NCBI RefSeq assembly: GCF_018417595.1
Contig: NZ_CP070982.1
Coordinates: 4,019,001 to 4,083,000, forward strand
Direction: 5' to 3'
DNA: 64,000 bases
Source of the DNA: Pseudomonas entomophila
GTDB taxonomy: Bacteria > Pseudomonadota > Gammaproteobacteria > Pseudomonadales > Pseudomonadaceae
Every line of letters begins with the position of its first letter. Position 1 is the stretch's first letter. The position numbers and the translations under genes are program-made. The notes under the pieces were generated by a model. It saw only the letters and a list, made by a program, of their open reading frames with translations. It ran no database searches and was not told where the DNA came from. Shown here piece by piece: positions 26,548 through 35,628 of this stretch.

Positions 26548-29451
26548 GTGAATAAGACTTACCCAAAAGGATCGGAATGGCGCAAATGGGATCTTCACGT
26601 GCACACCCCTGCCTCTGTGCTCAGAAATGAATTTGGCCAAGACTGGGACAGATATGTAACCGAACTCTTCACGCGAGCTATTGCATCCGGAGTTAGCGCA
26701 ATTGGTGTTACCGATTATTATCTACCAGAAGGGTACAAGATTCTTAGACAGAATTATTTAGACAACCCTGAAAAGATGCAGGAACTTTTTGATACCCAAA
26801 CTCTTCTTGCCATTAACGAAATCAAAGTATTTCCCAATATAGAGTTCCGAATTAACAAATTGGTTATTGGCAAAGAAGCCGATCTTTCCTGGAATCGAAA
26901 GGTCAACTACCACGTTCTATTATCCGATGAAATACCTGTAGAAAAAATTGAAAGCGATTTCATTTCGCAGATCCAGATTTTTTTCAATGCTACCGTTGGC
27001 AGCCAAATTGAGCGCCGTCCACTTACAAGATCTAATCTTGAAGAACTGGGTCAGCGTTTGATTGCAGAACACCCACCATTCGCAACAAGTGGTAGCGCAT
27101 TATTCGTTGGAATGATGTGCGCATCTGTAGATGAAGATGAAATTTCGAGACTTCTTAATCAGAATGCTTTTTTTAGAGAAAGGTACCTGACAGCTCTTCC
27201 GTGCGACGAAGACCTTAGCGATGTCAACTGGAACTCACAGGGACACAATTTACGCAAAAACCTTATAAAACAGGCCCACTTCATATTTTCGTCAAATCAA
27301 AAAACCGCAGCATTCTTTCTTGGCGGCAAAGAAAAAACTTCCTTCATAAAAGAGTTTGGAGCAATTAAAGCTTGTTTATGGGGCTCCGACGCACATAAAT
27401 GGGATGAGCTATTCAACCCCGCCAAAAATAGACATACATGGATCAAAGGTGATTTAACTTTTTCAGGCTTAAAACAGGTGATTTACGATCCTAGCTCAAG
27501 GGTTGCGATACAAGAGCTCTCACCGCAGCAAAAAAGCCCGTACCAGACCATTGAAAAAGTTCGCTTCATAAACAATGGACAGCAAAAGCTATTTAACGAG
27601 GAATGGCAAGAACTCAATCCGGATCTGAATACGATAATAGGAGGGAAATCTTCCGGCAAATCTTTATTACTCTATCATATTGCCAAAGCGGTAAATGCAG
27701 AAGAAGTTGACAGTAAAATACAGTTAGCTAAGGCGTCGACTTACACGGGATTACCGTCTCTTGACTTTGAAGTGCACTGGTCTAACGGCGATGTTAGCCG
27801 GCTTTCAGAAACCTCAGAAAAAAAGCCCATAACATATATACCTCAGCTCTATATTAACCATCTCGCCGAGGAAGATGGAAGATCCCAGCTCAACACGCTA
27901 GTGCAGGACATACTTCTACAAAACTCAACATTTCAACATTTTTCTGAAAACCAAGAAAGAAAAATAGTTACAACCAACAAAGATATAAATCAAAAGATCG
28001 ACTCTTTTTTTGAGCTTAGAGCCAAGTACAGCTCTCTAAATAAGGAGGCAGAGGCAATTGGAACGCGACCTGCTATTACGGCCGAGATTGAAAGATTGCA
28101 AACTGAAATTAAAACTTTGCGCGAAAAATCCGGCTTCTCCGATTTAGAGGAGCAGAAATACAAGCGTCTTTCGACTCGCAAATCAAGCCTTGATAAGCGG
28201 GAAGCTATTATTTCCAAAATTGAGACTGGGTGTCAGCAGATAACCGCTTCTGTCACGAGTAGATTTAATGCCCAAATCGAAACCCTTAAAGACTCAATAC
28301 TTGCTGATATAGATCTGCCAAGCGAGTCAACCTTTGCAAGCAATGCCCTGGACTCTTTAGAGCGAAAACTATTGTGCACAGTTGAAAACTTTAAGCAAGA
28401 ACTATCTCACAGCATTCAAAACACACCAGCATTAAATATAAAAATAGCAACTGAATCCCGCGAGATCGACAAAGCGCTTCAACCTCTTTTAATTAAAATT
28501 ACTGACCAAGCAACACTTGACCTTGCAACCAAAAAGCTAAAAGCAGAGGAAGCAAAGCTAAAACAGCTAGATGATATTGCCGAGAAACAAACATCAATAA
28601 AAACACAAGGGTTAGATTGCAAGCAAGAGCTAACCAATCTATACACCCAACTTATACAAACCTATTACGATTATGCTAAAGAAACCTCAAAGCCGGATTA
28701 TCAATTTGAAGACGACATTGCGGTATCAGCAGAAGTCATGCTGAACGAGGATAAATTCAACGAGTTCTCCCTGCTATTTGATCGGCGCGGTAATATGAGC
28801 ACTTTATTAGGTGATCTGCTACTACCCACGGGCGAGCTAAACTTCAATATCGAAACCCATGCAGAACGCATCACAAATACACACTCTACCTATATCAAAA
28901 AGATCAATATTCCCGCGACTCGCAAAGGCATAGAAGACATTGAAGTAATTAGAAAGCTTTATAGCGATTGCTTTTATATAAACTATGTTGTTCATTATAA
29001 AAGCGATGATATCGCAACCATGTCACCAGGCAAACGTGGATTGGTGCTATTAAATTTGATTTTACACTTAAGCAACGCATCACATCCAATTCTTATCGAC
29101 CAACCAGAAGATAACTTAGATAACAGAACTATTTACGACCAACTGAAAGATTTTATCAGGCAGAAAAAAAGAAAACGCCAAATAATTATGGTCACTCACA
29201 ACGCGAACCTAGTGGTAGCAGCTGATGCGGAGTGCGTAATTGTAGCGAACCAAGCAGGCCAACAATCGGATACCACTGTAGACAACTATCGATTCGAATA
29301 TTTCAGTGGAAGCTTAGAGTGCTCTTATGAGGCACCGCTGACAGGCGGCCCATTGAGATCTCAGGGCATCCGCCAGCATGTATGCGAGATCCTTGAAGGC
29401 GGAGTTACGGCCTTCAAGGAACGGGAACTAAAGTATGGCTTTAAAATTTAG
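26548..29451 (+). CDS. TrlF-like PHP-domain / ABC-type ATPase
   Basis: A 967-residue protein. The N-terminal PHP phosphoesterase domain opens with KWDLHVHTPAS (metal-binding HxH, about residues 17-21) and continues with GVTDYYLPEG and the metal-site segment LWGSDAHKWDEL. An SMC-like ATPase follows: Walker A IIGGKSSGKSLLLYH (about 364), a long helical coiled-coil middle (about 470-720), signature MSPGKRGLVLLN (about 825), Walker B PILIDQPEDNLDN (about 848) and VTHNANLVV. This fusion is the TrlF architecture; related PHP-ATPases occur in phage-defence loci. Start is GTG 26548. It appears to stand alone as a one-gene unit. Confidence 0.82.
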   Translation: MNKTYPKGSEWRKWDLHVHTPASVLRNEFGQDWDRYVTELFTRAIASGVSAIGVTDYYLPEGYKILRQNYLDNPEKMQELFDTQTLLAINEIKVFPNIEFRINKLVIGKEADLSWNRKVNYHVLLSDEIPVEKIESDFISQIQIFFNATVGSQIERRPLTRSNLEELGQRLIAEHPPFATSGSALFVGMMCASVDEDEISRLLNQNAFFRERYLTALPCDEDLSDVNWNSQGHNLRKNLIKQAHFIFSSNQKTAAFFLGGKEKTSFIKEFGAIKACLWGSDAHKWDELFNPAKNRHTWIKGDLTFSGLKQVIYDPSSRVAIQELSPQQKSPYQTIEKVRFINNGQQKLFNEEWQELNPDLNTIIGGKSSGKSLLLYHIAKAVNAEEVDSKIQLAKASTYTGLPSLDFEVHWSNGDVSRLSETSEKKPITYIPQLYINHLAEEDGRSQLNTLVQDILLQNSTFQHFSENQERKIVTTNKDINQKIDSFFELRAKYSSLNKEAEAIGTRPAITAEIERLQTEIKTLREKSGFSDLEEQKYKRLSTRKSSLDKREAIISKIETGCQQITASVTSRFNAQIETLKDSILADIDLPSESTFASNALDSLERKLLCTVENFKQELSHSIQNTPALNIKIATESREIDKALQPLLIKITDQATLDLATKKLKAEEAKLKQLDDIAEKQTSIKTQGLDCKQELTNLYTQLIQTYYDYAKETSKPDYQFEDDIAVSAEVMLNEDKFNEFSLLFDRRGNMSTLLGDLLLPTGELNFNIETHAERITNTHSTYIKKINIPATRKGIEDIEVIRKLYSDCFYINYVVHYKSDDIATMSPGKRGLVLLNLILHLSNASHPILIDQPEDNLDNRTIYDQLKDFIRQKKRKRQIIMVTHNANLVVAADAECVIVANQAGQQSDTTVDNYRFEYFSGSLECSYEAPLTGGPLRSQGIRQHVCEILEGGVTAFKERELKYGFKI

Positions 29452-29560
29452 CTATTATCAAATAAGGCGTGAAGAATTTTTCTTTAGCTTTGTCTGATCG
29501 CAGATCTGTTAAGTTGATTTAACAAACGAAAAAAATAAAAAGGAAGGACAACACTCTCAA

Positions 29561-29589
29561 TCAGGGGCCTTTCCGTTAGGGGGCCCTGA
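29561..29589. terminator. Hairpin between PHP-ATPase and Rz remnant
   Basis: TCAGGGGCC pairs with GGGGCCCTGA around an 11-nt loop (29561-29589). It could end transcription of the convergent flanking genes, though the T-tract is poor. Confidence 0.4.
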
Positions 29590-29602
29590 CTTCGGTACCT
29601 CT

Positions 29603-29875
29603 TTACAAGCGGGTCACTTCACACACGTAGGCCTGGCAGGCCTTCAGCGCGATCACTGCTCAATCACCTTCATCGGTGATGGCGACAATTCGCCGAGCAT
29701 GCGCTGGGTCAAGTTGGGCGCATACGGCTCCATCCACCAAGCCTCCGGTGTCGGCAGGCGTTCGCACCCCACTGTCATCACCCGAGGCGGCAACGGTTCC
29801 GGCATCGAGTAGGACTGACAACCGCAGATCAGCAGTAGCCAGCCGGTCGCGCAGGCGACACTGCGCGCTGAAACA
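29603..29875 (-). pseudogene. Phage i-spanin (Rz) C-terminal remnant
   Basis: Reading RLRDRLATADLRLSVLLDAG, then LVDGAVCAQLDPAHARRIVA and ITDEGD, an in-frame TGA (29660-29662), then AVIALKACQAYVCEVTRL and TAA. This is the typical C-terminus of Rz from Pseudomonas prophages, with one premature stop and no N-terminal membrane anchor. It shows that a prophage once occupied this dusA site. Confidence 0.75.
29653..29850 (-). pseudogene. Overlapping phage o-spanin (Rz1-like lipoprotein) remnant
   Basis: Out of frame with Rz, the same DNA encodes GWLLLICGCQSYSMPEPLPP, then RVMTVGCERLPTPEAWWMEP and YAPNLTQRMLGELSPSP: a lipobox (LLICGC), a proline-rich stretch and the conserved tail of Rz1-like proteins. 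The nested Rz/Rz1 arrangement is diagnostic of tailed phages. No good start codon remains. Confidence 0.65.
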
Positions 29876-29989
29876 TCATTGATTTCCTCCCAAGACGCTC
29901 ACTCGCCTCTGGCGAAAATCAGACTTAACCGCTTCCTTGTAGTCCATTTCCCAAACATACTGCTGCCGCCTTTTTTCCGTTGCGGTCGC

Positions 29990-30214
29990 CCTGGTGGGGC
30001 TCTAGTCTCGGCCTGTCGTTGCACATCAACGATACAGCTTTGACAGGCTGTGACGGCAAATTGCATGCAGCTAAACCTTTATGGCAGCTGTACGTGCGGG
30101 CACGCTTGCGTGCGCCGGAACTTTGCAATTTCCGCCGGTCTGTCAACCCACGTACAGCTGCCACCCTACCGTTTGACAGCAGGCAGGTGGCCGCACCACC
30201 AAAGGGAAGTTGCT
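29990..30214 (+). ncRNA. Candidate structured leader RNA upstream of DUF6124 gene (copy B)
   Basis: Same fold as copy A with compensating changes: first hairpin TCGTTG/CAACGA instead of TCGCTG/CAGCGA; CAGC/GCTG instead of CGGC/GCCG in the second; and GGCAGCTGTACG (30083-30094) pairing with CGTACAGCTGCC (30151-30162), where an A-T pair replaces the G-U of copy A. The alternative pairing of GCTGCCACC (30157-30165) with GGTGGCCGC (30186-30194) has one mismatch. Paired changes over an otherwise divergent leader argue for selection on RNA structure. Confidence 0.5.
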
Positions 30215-30460
30215 ATGTTAAAGATCGTCCCCGATCCACCCCACAACCACCACTCCCTCGAAGACACCATCATTCAGGCCACGGAGTACGCCCTGTGCGC
30301 GCAGACCGTGGCGCATCAGGCTGTTCTACTGCATCCCAAGTCGCCCGTGTCGATTCTGGTCATGGCCGCGATGCATGAAATGGAGGCGCTGCGAGTGCTG
30401 CTCGAATCGGCGTTGATTCAGGTGCAGATACCGCAGGTGGAGCCTCGCACGTTGCATTAA
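30215..30460 (+). CDS. DUF6124 family protein (copy B)
   Basis: 81 residues, differing from copy A at two positions (Gln for Arg at about 21; Ile for Met near the end). Same helices and unknown function. Its leader is diverged while the protein is conserved, so both copies may be functional. Preceded by the ribosome site AAGGGAAG. Confidence 0.75.
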   Translation: MLKIVPDPPHNHHSLEDTIIQATEYALCAQTVAHQAVLLHPKSPVSILVMAAMHEMEALRVLLESALIQVQIPQVEPRTLH

Positions 30461-30496
30461 GCCGGTATGTCGTGAGTTGCCTGGCGGGCCCTGTTC

Positions 30497-30563
30497 GCCG
30501 GCAAGCCGGCTCCAACAAGGGGCGCGAATCGCCTGTAGGAGCCGGCTTGCCGGCGAATGGGCC
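30497..30563. repeat. Inverted REP pair
   Basis: Two REP cores (GCCGGCAAGCCGGCTCC and its reverse complement) flank a short spacer between the DUF6124 and DUF3077 genes of copy B. Copy A has only one. Confidence 0.7.
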
Positions 30564-30598
30564 AGGCCAGGCACCCAGCACTTCAGGGAGATTGAGTC

Positions 30599-30868
30599 AT
30601 GAGCACAGACGACACCACGCCCCACACCACCGTGGGCAAGACCAAGTTCTACCAGGGTGAAAAGCATACCGACCCGCTGTTCTGCATCGAACCCGGCATC
30701 CCTTGCCAGCACGCACGGGAACAGGCTTCGGAGTTGATGGGCTGCGTGTGCGACCTGACCATCACCGGGATCATGGAGGACAAGCCTCAGCTGATCTGGG
30801 CATCGTATTACCTCAGCGCGCTGGCCAAGGCGCTGATGGATGATGCGGAGTTGGGGATGAAGCATTAA
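30599..30868 (+). CDS. DUF3077 family protein (copy B)
   Basis: 89 residues, one conservative difference from copy A. Same AGGGAGA ribosome site. It sits directly before the REPIN and intact dusA. Confidence 0.78.
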   Translation: MSTDDTTPHTTVGKTKFYQGEKHTDPLFCIEPGIPCQHAREQASELMGCVCDLTITGIMEDKPQLIWASYYLSALAKALMDDAELGMKH

Positions 30869-30916
30869 GGCGTTGTTTTTTCGAGGTGTTTGACGAAAGG
30901 GTTGCAGCGCCTGGGA

Positions 30917-31134
30917 GATCGAGCGCCGCCCGCGCGGCGCATCGCGGATGAATCCGCTCCTACATCGGTTGCAACGTGCCGCATCTGTCAGGCCATAGTT
31001 GCCTGCCTTGGCGCCAGCCGAAAAATCGCGTCGTACAAACAAGGCGAACAACCATGGCCTATCAGGCATAGGCACGTTGCAACAAATGTAGGAGCGGATT
31101 CATCCGCGATGCGCCGCGCGGGCGGCGCTCGATC
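30917..31134. repeat. Long REPIN with 49-bp perfect inverted arms (copy B)
   Basis: Arms 30917-30965 and 31086-31134, the same element as at 21552-21769. It fills the gap between the DUF3077 gene and dusA. Confidence 0.85.
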
Positions 31135-31332
31135 TTGAATGCGGTGCATGGCTACCGCCCTGCACCTGGCTGCCAACACACGATCAAAAACACTTCCCCC
31201 CCGGCCGGCACCTTAATCGCCAATCGGACCGGACGAATCCCACCATGCTTGGTAAACTGGCGCCCATCAACCTATCCATCGCCTGCCAGCGGGACCCGCC
31301 GCCTGGCTTCGCTGAGTTCGTGCCCCAGACAT

Positions 31333-32334
31333 ATGCAATCTCAAGCCGCTTCCTCCTTGCGCCCCGAGCCATCCCGCCGCTTCAGCGTTGCGCCGATGAT
31401 GGATTGGACAGACCGCCACTGCCGCTTCTTCCTGCGTCTGCTCTCCAAACACGCCCTGCTCTACACCGAGATGGTCACCACCGGCGCCCTGCTGCACAAC
31501 GACGCCCACCGTTTCCTGCGCCACGACGACAGCGAGCACCCGCTGGCCCTGCAACTGGGTGGCAGCGTGCCAGCGGACCTGGCGGCCTGCGCGCGCATGG
31601 CTGAAGAAGCCGGCTACGATGAGGTCAACCTCAACGTCGGCTGCCCCAGCGACCGGGTGCAGAACAACATGATCGGCGCCTGCCTGATGGGCCACCCGGC
31701 GCTGGTGGCCGATTGCGTCAAGGCGATGCAGGACGCCGTGAGCATTCCGGTGACGGTCAAGCACCGCATCGGCATCAACGGCCGCGACAGCTACGCCGAA
31801 CTGTGCGACTTCGTCGGCCAGGTGCGCGACGCGGGCTGTCGCAGCTTCACCGTGCATGCGCGCATCGCCATTCTCGAAGGGCTGTCGCCCAAGGAGAACC
31901 GCGAGATCCCACCACTGCGCTATGACGTGGCGGCGCAACTGAAGACGGACTTCCCGGACCTGGAGCTGGTGCTCAATGGCGGGATCAAGACCCTCGAGGA
32001 GTGCCGCACGCACCTGGAAACCTTCGATGGCGTGATGCTGGGGCGCGAGGCGTATCACAACCCCTACCTGCTGGCCGAGGTCGACCAGCAGTTGTTCGGC
32101 AGCAGCGAGCCGGTGATCAGCCGCGCCGAAGCGATGGCCAAGCTGCGCCCGTATATCGTCGCGCATATGGAAAGCGGCGGCGCTATGCATCACATTACCC
32201 GGCATATCCTTGGCCTGGGCCAGGGCTTCCCAGGTGCTCGGCGCTTCCGTCAGCTGTTGTCGGCGGACATCCACAAGACCGACACGCCGTTGGCAGTGCT
32301 GGACCAGGCCGCAGAGCTGCTGCAGGGGCGCTGA
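31333..32334 (+). CDS. dusA: tRNA-dihydrouridine(20/20a) synthase DusA
   Basis: A 333-residue FMN enzyme that reduces U20/U20a of tRNAs to dihydrouridine. Conserved blocks: FSVAPMMDWTDRHCRFFLRL, EVNLNVGCPSDRVQ with the catalytic Cys, VTVKHRIGIN, SFTVHARIAILEGLSPKENR, NGGI and MLGREAYHNPYLLAEVD. The start at 31333 gives a full-length protein. Codons 1-25 lie inside the direct repeat, so the 5' end may have been restored from incoming DNA at insertion. The gene looks intact and functional. Confidence 0.95.
   Translation: MQSQAASSLRPEPSRRFSVAPMMDWTDRHCRFFLRLLSKHALLYTEMVTTGALLHNDAHRFLRHDDSEHPLALQLGGSVPADLAACARMAEEAGYDEVNLNVGCPSDRVQNNMIGACLMGHPALVADCVKAMQDAVSIPVTVKHRIGINGRDSYAELCDFVGQVRDAGCRSFTVHARIAILEGLSPKENREIPPLRYDVAAQLKTDFPDLELVLNGGIKTLEECRTHLETFDGVMLGREAYHNPYLLAEVDQQLFGSSEPVISRAEAMAKLRPYIVAHMESGGAMHHITRHILGLGQGFPGARRFRQLLSADIHKTDTPLAVLDQAAELLQGR
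31390..31407 (+). mobile_element. Candidate attachment site, right (in intact dusA)
   Basis: Same 18-bp core as at 22025-22042, spanning codons 20-25 (APMMDW) of dusA. Confidence 0.55.
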
Positions 32335-32378
32335 GCCTGGCCCCTACCGGTGCAATACCGACTTGAGGCAGGCGCAGG

Positions 32379-32456
32379 CCCTGTAGGAGCGGGTTTACCC
32401 GCGAATACGGTGGTGCGGCCACCGACGTATTCGCGGGTAAACCCGCTCCTACAGGG
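32379..32456. repeat. REPIN with 31-bp perfect arms
   Basis: Arms 32379-32409 and 32426-32456 are exact reverse complements containing the GCGGGTAAACCCGCTCCTACAGG unit. It lies between dusA and tal. Confidence 0.85.
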
Positions 32457-32633
32457 GCCAGTAAACTCAGTGCCTGTGTGTGTCCATCGAGCATTGGGTG
32501 ACCTCGCGGGGAACCTGCGCCGCGCATTCGACTCGAACCCTCACCTTCCACGCAGCCCCACACGCGTCAGGCCCGTTGCCGGGCCGCCGGGGCTCGGGTA
32601 ATGTCGAGTCATTGCACAGGACAGAGCACGCCC

Positions 32634-33560
32634 ATGACCTCCAAGCTGGAACAACTCAAGCAGTTCACCACCGTGGTCGCCGACACCGGCGACCTGGACG
32701 CCATCACCCGCCTCAAGCCGGTCGACGCCACCACCAACCCGTCGCTGCTGCTCAAGGCCGCCGCCATCCCGGGCTACGCCGACCTGCTCAAGCAGGTCAA
32801 GGCCGATAGCAAAGGCAATGTCGACCTAGCCTGCGACAAGTTCGCGGTGGCGGTGGGTGCGGGCATTCTCAAGGCTATTCCTGGCCGGATTTCCACCGAA
32901 GTGGATGCGCGCCTGTCGTTCGACGAACCGGCGCTGCTGAAAAAAGCCCGCCAACTGATCGAGCTGTACGAAGCCGCTGGGATCAAGCGCGATCGCGTAC
33001 TGATCAAGCTGGCCTCCACCTGGGAAGGCATCCGCGCCGCCGAGAAGCTGGAAAAGGAAGGCATCCAGACCAACCTCACCCTGCTGTTCTCCTTCGCCCA
33101 GGCCCAGGCCTGCGCCGATGCCGGGGTGTTCCTGATCTCGCCATTCGTAGGGCGTATCTACGACTGGTACAAGAAGAGCACCGGCAAGGACTACGTCGGC
33201 GCCGAAGACCCGGGCGTGCAGTCGGTCACGCGCATCTACGACTACTACAAGACCAACGGCTACAACACCGTGGTCATGGGCGCGAGCTTCCGCAACATCG
33301 GCCAGATCGAACAACTGGCCGGCTGCGACCGCCTGACCATCAGCCCCGAGCTGCTGGTGCAGCTGTCTGACGACCAGGGCGAATTGCCACGCATCCTCAA
33401 GCCGGGCAATGCCGGTGAAGCCAAGCAACAGTTGAACGAAAACCAGTTCCGCTGGGCGATGAACGAGGACGCCATGGCCACCGAGAAGCTGGCCGAGGGT
33501 ATTCGCCAGTTCGCTCGGGACCAGGAGAAACTCGAAGCCTTGATGGCCGACAAAGCCTGA
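32634..33560 (+). CDS. tal: Transaldolase
   Basis: A 308-residue class-I transaldolase (TalB type) of the non-oxidative pentose phosphate pathway. Seen: [20 protein letters not shown] at residues 28-47, the Schiff-base lysine in [40 protein letters not shown] and [10 protein letters not shown]. It is a single gene with a terminator-like hairpin downstream. Confidence 0.96.
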   Translation: MTSKLEQLKQFTTVVADTGDLDAITRLKPVDATTNPSLLLKAAAIPGYADLLKQVKADSKGNVDLACDKFAVAVGAGILKAIPGRISTEVDARLSFDEPALLKKARQLIELYEAAGIKRDRVLIKLASTWEGIRAAEKLEKEGIQTNLTLLFSFAQAQACADAGVFLISPFVGRIYDWYKKSTGKDYVGAEDPGVQSVTRIYDYYKTNGYNTVVMGASFRNIGQIEQLAGCDRLTISPELLVQLSDDQGELPRILKPGNAGEAKQQLNENQFRWAMNEDAMATEKLAEGIRQFARDQEKLEALMADKA

Positions 33561-33579
33561 TACATATTTGGGTTGATCG

Positions 33580-33616
33580 ACGGGCGGTAAATGCAGAGCA
33601 TTTCCCGCCCGTTTTC
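33580..33616 (+). terminator. Rho-independent terminator after tal
   Basis: ACGGGCGG...CCGCCCGT with an inner ATGC/GCAT pairing, followed by TTTTCC. Confidence 0.75.
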
Positions 33617-33662
33617 CGTTGGGGTGGCCAATGACGCCACACCCAATAAAGCCGAGCCTTAG

Positions 33663-35513
33663 ATGACTCTCAGTGCCACCCTCCCTCTTGTCCTCGCCGG
33701 CCCCGTACTTCGCCGCCTGGAACCCCAGCGCCTGGCCATCTGGCTGGTGGGCTCGCAACCGTTGCGCCCAGAATTCATCCTCGAACATGAGGGCATCATC
33801 GCCAATATAGGCATTGAAGTGATCCCAGTCGGCACGCACGCCTTCATCCACCTGCTGGATATCCACTTCGACAACCCACTGCCCAGCAACACAACCCTCG
33901 AATACGACCTGCGCCTGGACAACGGCCAAGGTATCGCCGACTGGGCAGCGCACCTTCTCTACCCCGGCGCCAGCCGCCCCAGCTTCGTGCTGCGCGACCG
34001 CCTCGACCAACTGCTCCACGGGTCCTGCCGCAAACCCCATCACCCGGCCGCCGACGGCCTGCTCTGCGCCGACCGCCTGCTTTTGGCGGGACCGCGCCCC
34101 GAAGAGCGCCCGGCCCTGCTGCTGATGACCGGCGACCAGGTCTACGCTGATGACGTTGCCGGCCCCATGCTGCGTGCCATCCACGCGCTGATCGAGCGCC
34201 TGGGCCTGTCCGACGAGACGTTGGATGGCGCCTTGGTAGACAGTGGTGCCGCGCTCTACCGCCATCCGGCCTGTTATTACCACCGCGCCGACCTGCTGCC
34301 GGCCCAGGAAAGCAACGAAACCCTGCGTGAACGCTTCTTCGGCGGCAAGCGCAAGCCGATCTTCTCCTCCAGCAACGCCGACAACCACCTGGTGACCTTC
34401 GCCGAAGTCATGGCCATGTACCTACTGGTCTGGTCGCCCGTACCTTGGGCGCTGGTGCATTTGGACATGCCGCCCGGCCTGACCGACAAGCACCAGGCCC
34501 GCTATTGCGATGAGCTGCCGCCGATCGAGGCTTTCCGCGGAGGGCTCGGACAGGTGGCACGCGTAATGGCCCACCTGCCCTGCCTGATGATCTTCGACGA
34601 CCACGACATCACCGACGACTGGAACCTGTCGGCGCAATGGGAACAGACGGCCTACGTCCACCCGTTCTCCCGGCGTATCATTGGCAACGCGCTGCTGGGT
34701 TACCTGCTGTGCCAGGGCTGGGGCAACGACCCGGATGGCTGCGCAGCGCTGGTCGGGCGGTGCCGGCAGTTGGACGAGGCGCGGGACGAACTGATCGGCG
34801 AACTGCTGCGCTTCCAGGGCTGGCAATACGCGCTGCCCACGGAGCCGCCACTGCTGGTACTGGACACGCGTACCCGGCGCTGGCGCAGCGAAAACAGCCT
34901 GCAGAAGCCCTCCGGCCTGCTCGACTGGGAAGCCCTGTGCGAACTGCAACAGGCGCTGCTGGACCACCCTTCGGCGATCATTGTGTCACCGGCACCAATC
35001 TTTGGGGTCAAGCTGATCGAGACCGTGCAGCGCGTCTTCAGCGCGCTGGGCTACCCGCTGCTGGTGGATGCCGAGAACTGGATGGCCCATCGCGGCGCGG
35101 CGCAGGTCATCCTCAATATTTTCCGCCACTCGCGCACGCCGGGGCATTACGTGATCCTCTCCGGGGACGTGCATTACTCGTTTGTCTATGAGGTGCTGAT
35201 CCGCCATCGCCAGCGCAGCCCGCACCTCTGGCAGGTGACCAGCAGCGGCATCAAGAACGAGTTTCCCCGTCGCCTGCTGGATGTGCTGGATCGGCTCAAC
35301 CGCTGGCTGTACGCACCACGCTCGCCACTCAACTGGTTCACCCAGCGTCGGCAGATGGAGGTGGTGCCGCGCACGCCCAGCCATAGCAAGGCGGGTGAGC
35401 GCCTGTGGAACAGCGCGGGGCTGGGGTGGGTGTTCTTCGATGGAGAGGGACGGCCGGAACGGGTGTATCAGCTGAATGCCGATGGGCGTGAGACAACCGA
35501 GTTTGCTCGGTGA
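33663..35513 (+). CDS. PhoD-like metallophosphatase
   Basis: A 616-residue protein of the PhoD-like/calcineurin fold. Metal-site motifs are LLMTGDQVYADDVAGPM (about residue 155), LMIFDDHDITDDWN (about 309) and LSGDVHYSFVYEV (about 500). It has no signal peptide, unlike secreted Bacillus PhoD, so it is likely cytosolic and may act on other phosphoesters. The first 115 residues form a separate N-terminal beta-rich domain. Substrate not assigned. Confidence 0.8.
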   Translation: MTLSATLPLVLAGPVLRRLEPQRLAIWLVGSQPLRPEFILEHEGIIANIGIEVIPVGTHAFIHLLDIHFDNPLPSNTTLEYDLRLDNGQGIADWAAHLLYPGASRPSFVLRDRLDQLLHGSCRKPHHPAADGLLCADRLLLAGPRPEERPALLLMTGDQVYADDVAGPMLRAIHALIERLGLSDETLDGALVDSGAALYRHPACYYHRADLLPAQESNETLRERFFGGKRKPIFSSSNADNHLVTFAEVMAMYLLVWSPVPWALVHLDMPPGLTDKHQARYCDELPPIEAFRGGLGQVARVMAHLPCLMIFDDHDITDDWNLSAQWEQTAYVHPFSRRIIGNALLGYLLCQGWGNDPDGCAALVGRCRQLDEARDELIGELLRFQGWQYALPTEPPLLVLDTRTRRWRSENSLQKPSGLLDWEALCELQQALLDHPSAIIVSPAPIFGVKLIETVQRVFSALGYPLLVDAENWMAHRGAAQVILNIFRHSRTPGHYVILSGDVHYSFVYEVLIRHRQRSPHLWQVTSSGIKNEFPRRLLDVLDRLNRWLYAPRSPLNWFTQRRQMEVVPRTPSHSKAGERLWNSAGLGWVFFDGEGRPERVYQLNADGRETTEFAR

Positions 35514-35550
35514 TTGTGCGCTGATGACTAGGGCTTGCATGGCACTACTG

Positions 35551-35582
35551 GGCCAATCGCGGGTAAACCCGCTCCTACAGGA
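35551..35582. repeat. Single REP element
   Basis: GCGGGTAAACCCGCTCCTACAGG lies between the convergent PhoD-like and hsbA genes. Confidence 0.65.
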
Positions 35583-35628
35583 TTTTTACCGGCCTGTAGA
35601 GCGGCGTAATACGCGCAAATTGCAAAGG

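Larger units (their letters stand above)
22043..29909 (+). mobile_element. AT-rich island inserted in dusA: defence-type cargo on prophage remains
   Basis: About 7.9 kb between the two direct repeats. Base composition is visibly more AT-rich than the flanks over most genes. Content in order: OLD-like nuclease, two-TM protein, 5'-truncated umuC, palindrome cluster, TrlF-like PHP-ATPase, decayed Rz/Rz1 lysis genes. No integrase, transposase or relaxase was recognised, so the element is probably immobile or was acquired by homologous recombination across the repeats. Confidence 0.8.
29910..31407 (+). repeat. Right copy of the 1.5-kb direct repeat
   Basis: Counterpart of 20538-22042. It runs from TGGCGAAAATCAGA to ATGATGGATTGG inside intact dusA, in the same orientation. 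The DUF3077-REPIN-dusA part is almost identical to copy A; the leader and first spacer are clearly diverged. Confidence 0.9.

Noticed and set aside
29676..29882. Plus-strand 68-codon frame near the right island end
   Set aside because: It is the antisense of the Rz/Rz1 remnant, which has clear family similarity.
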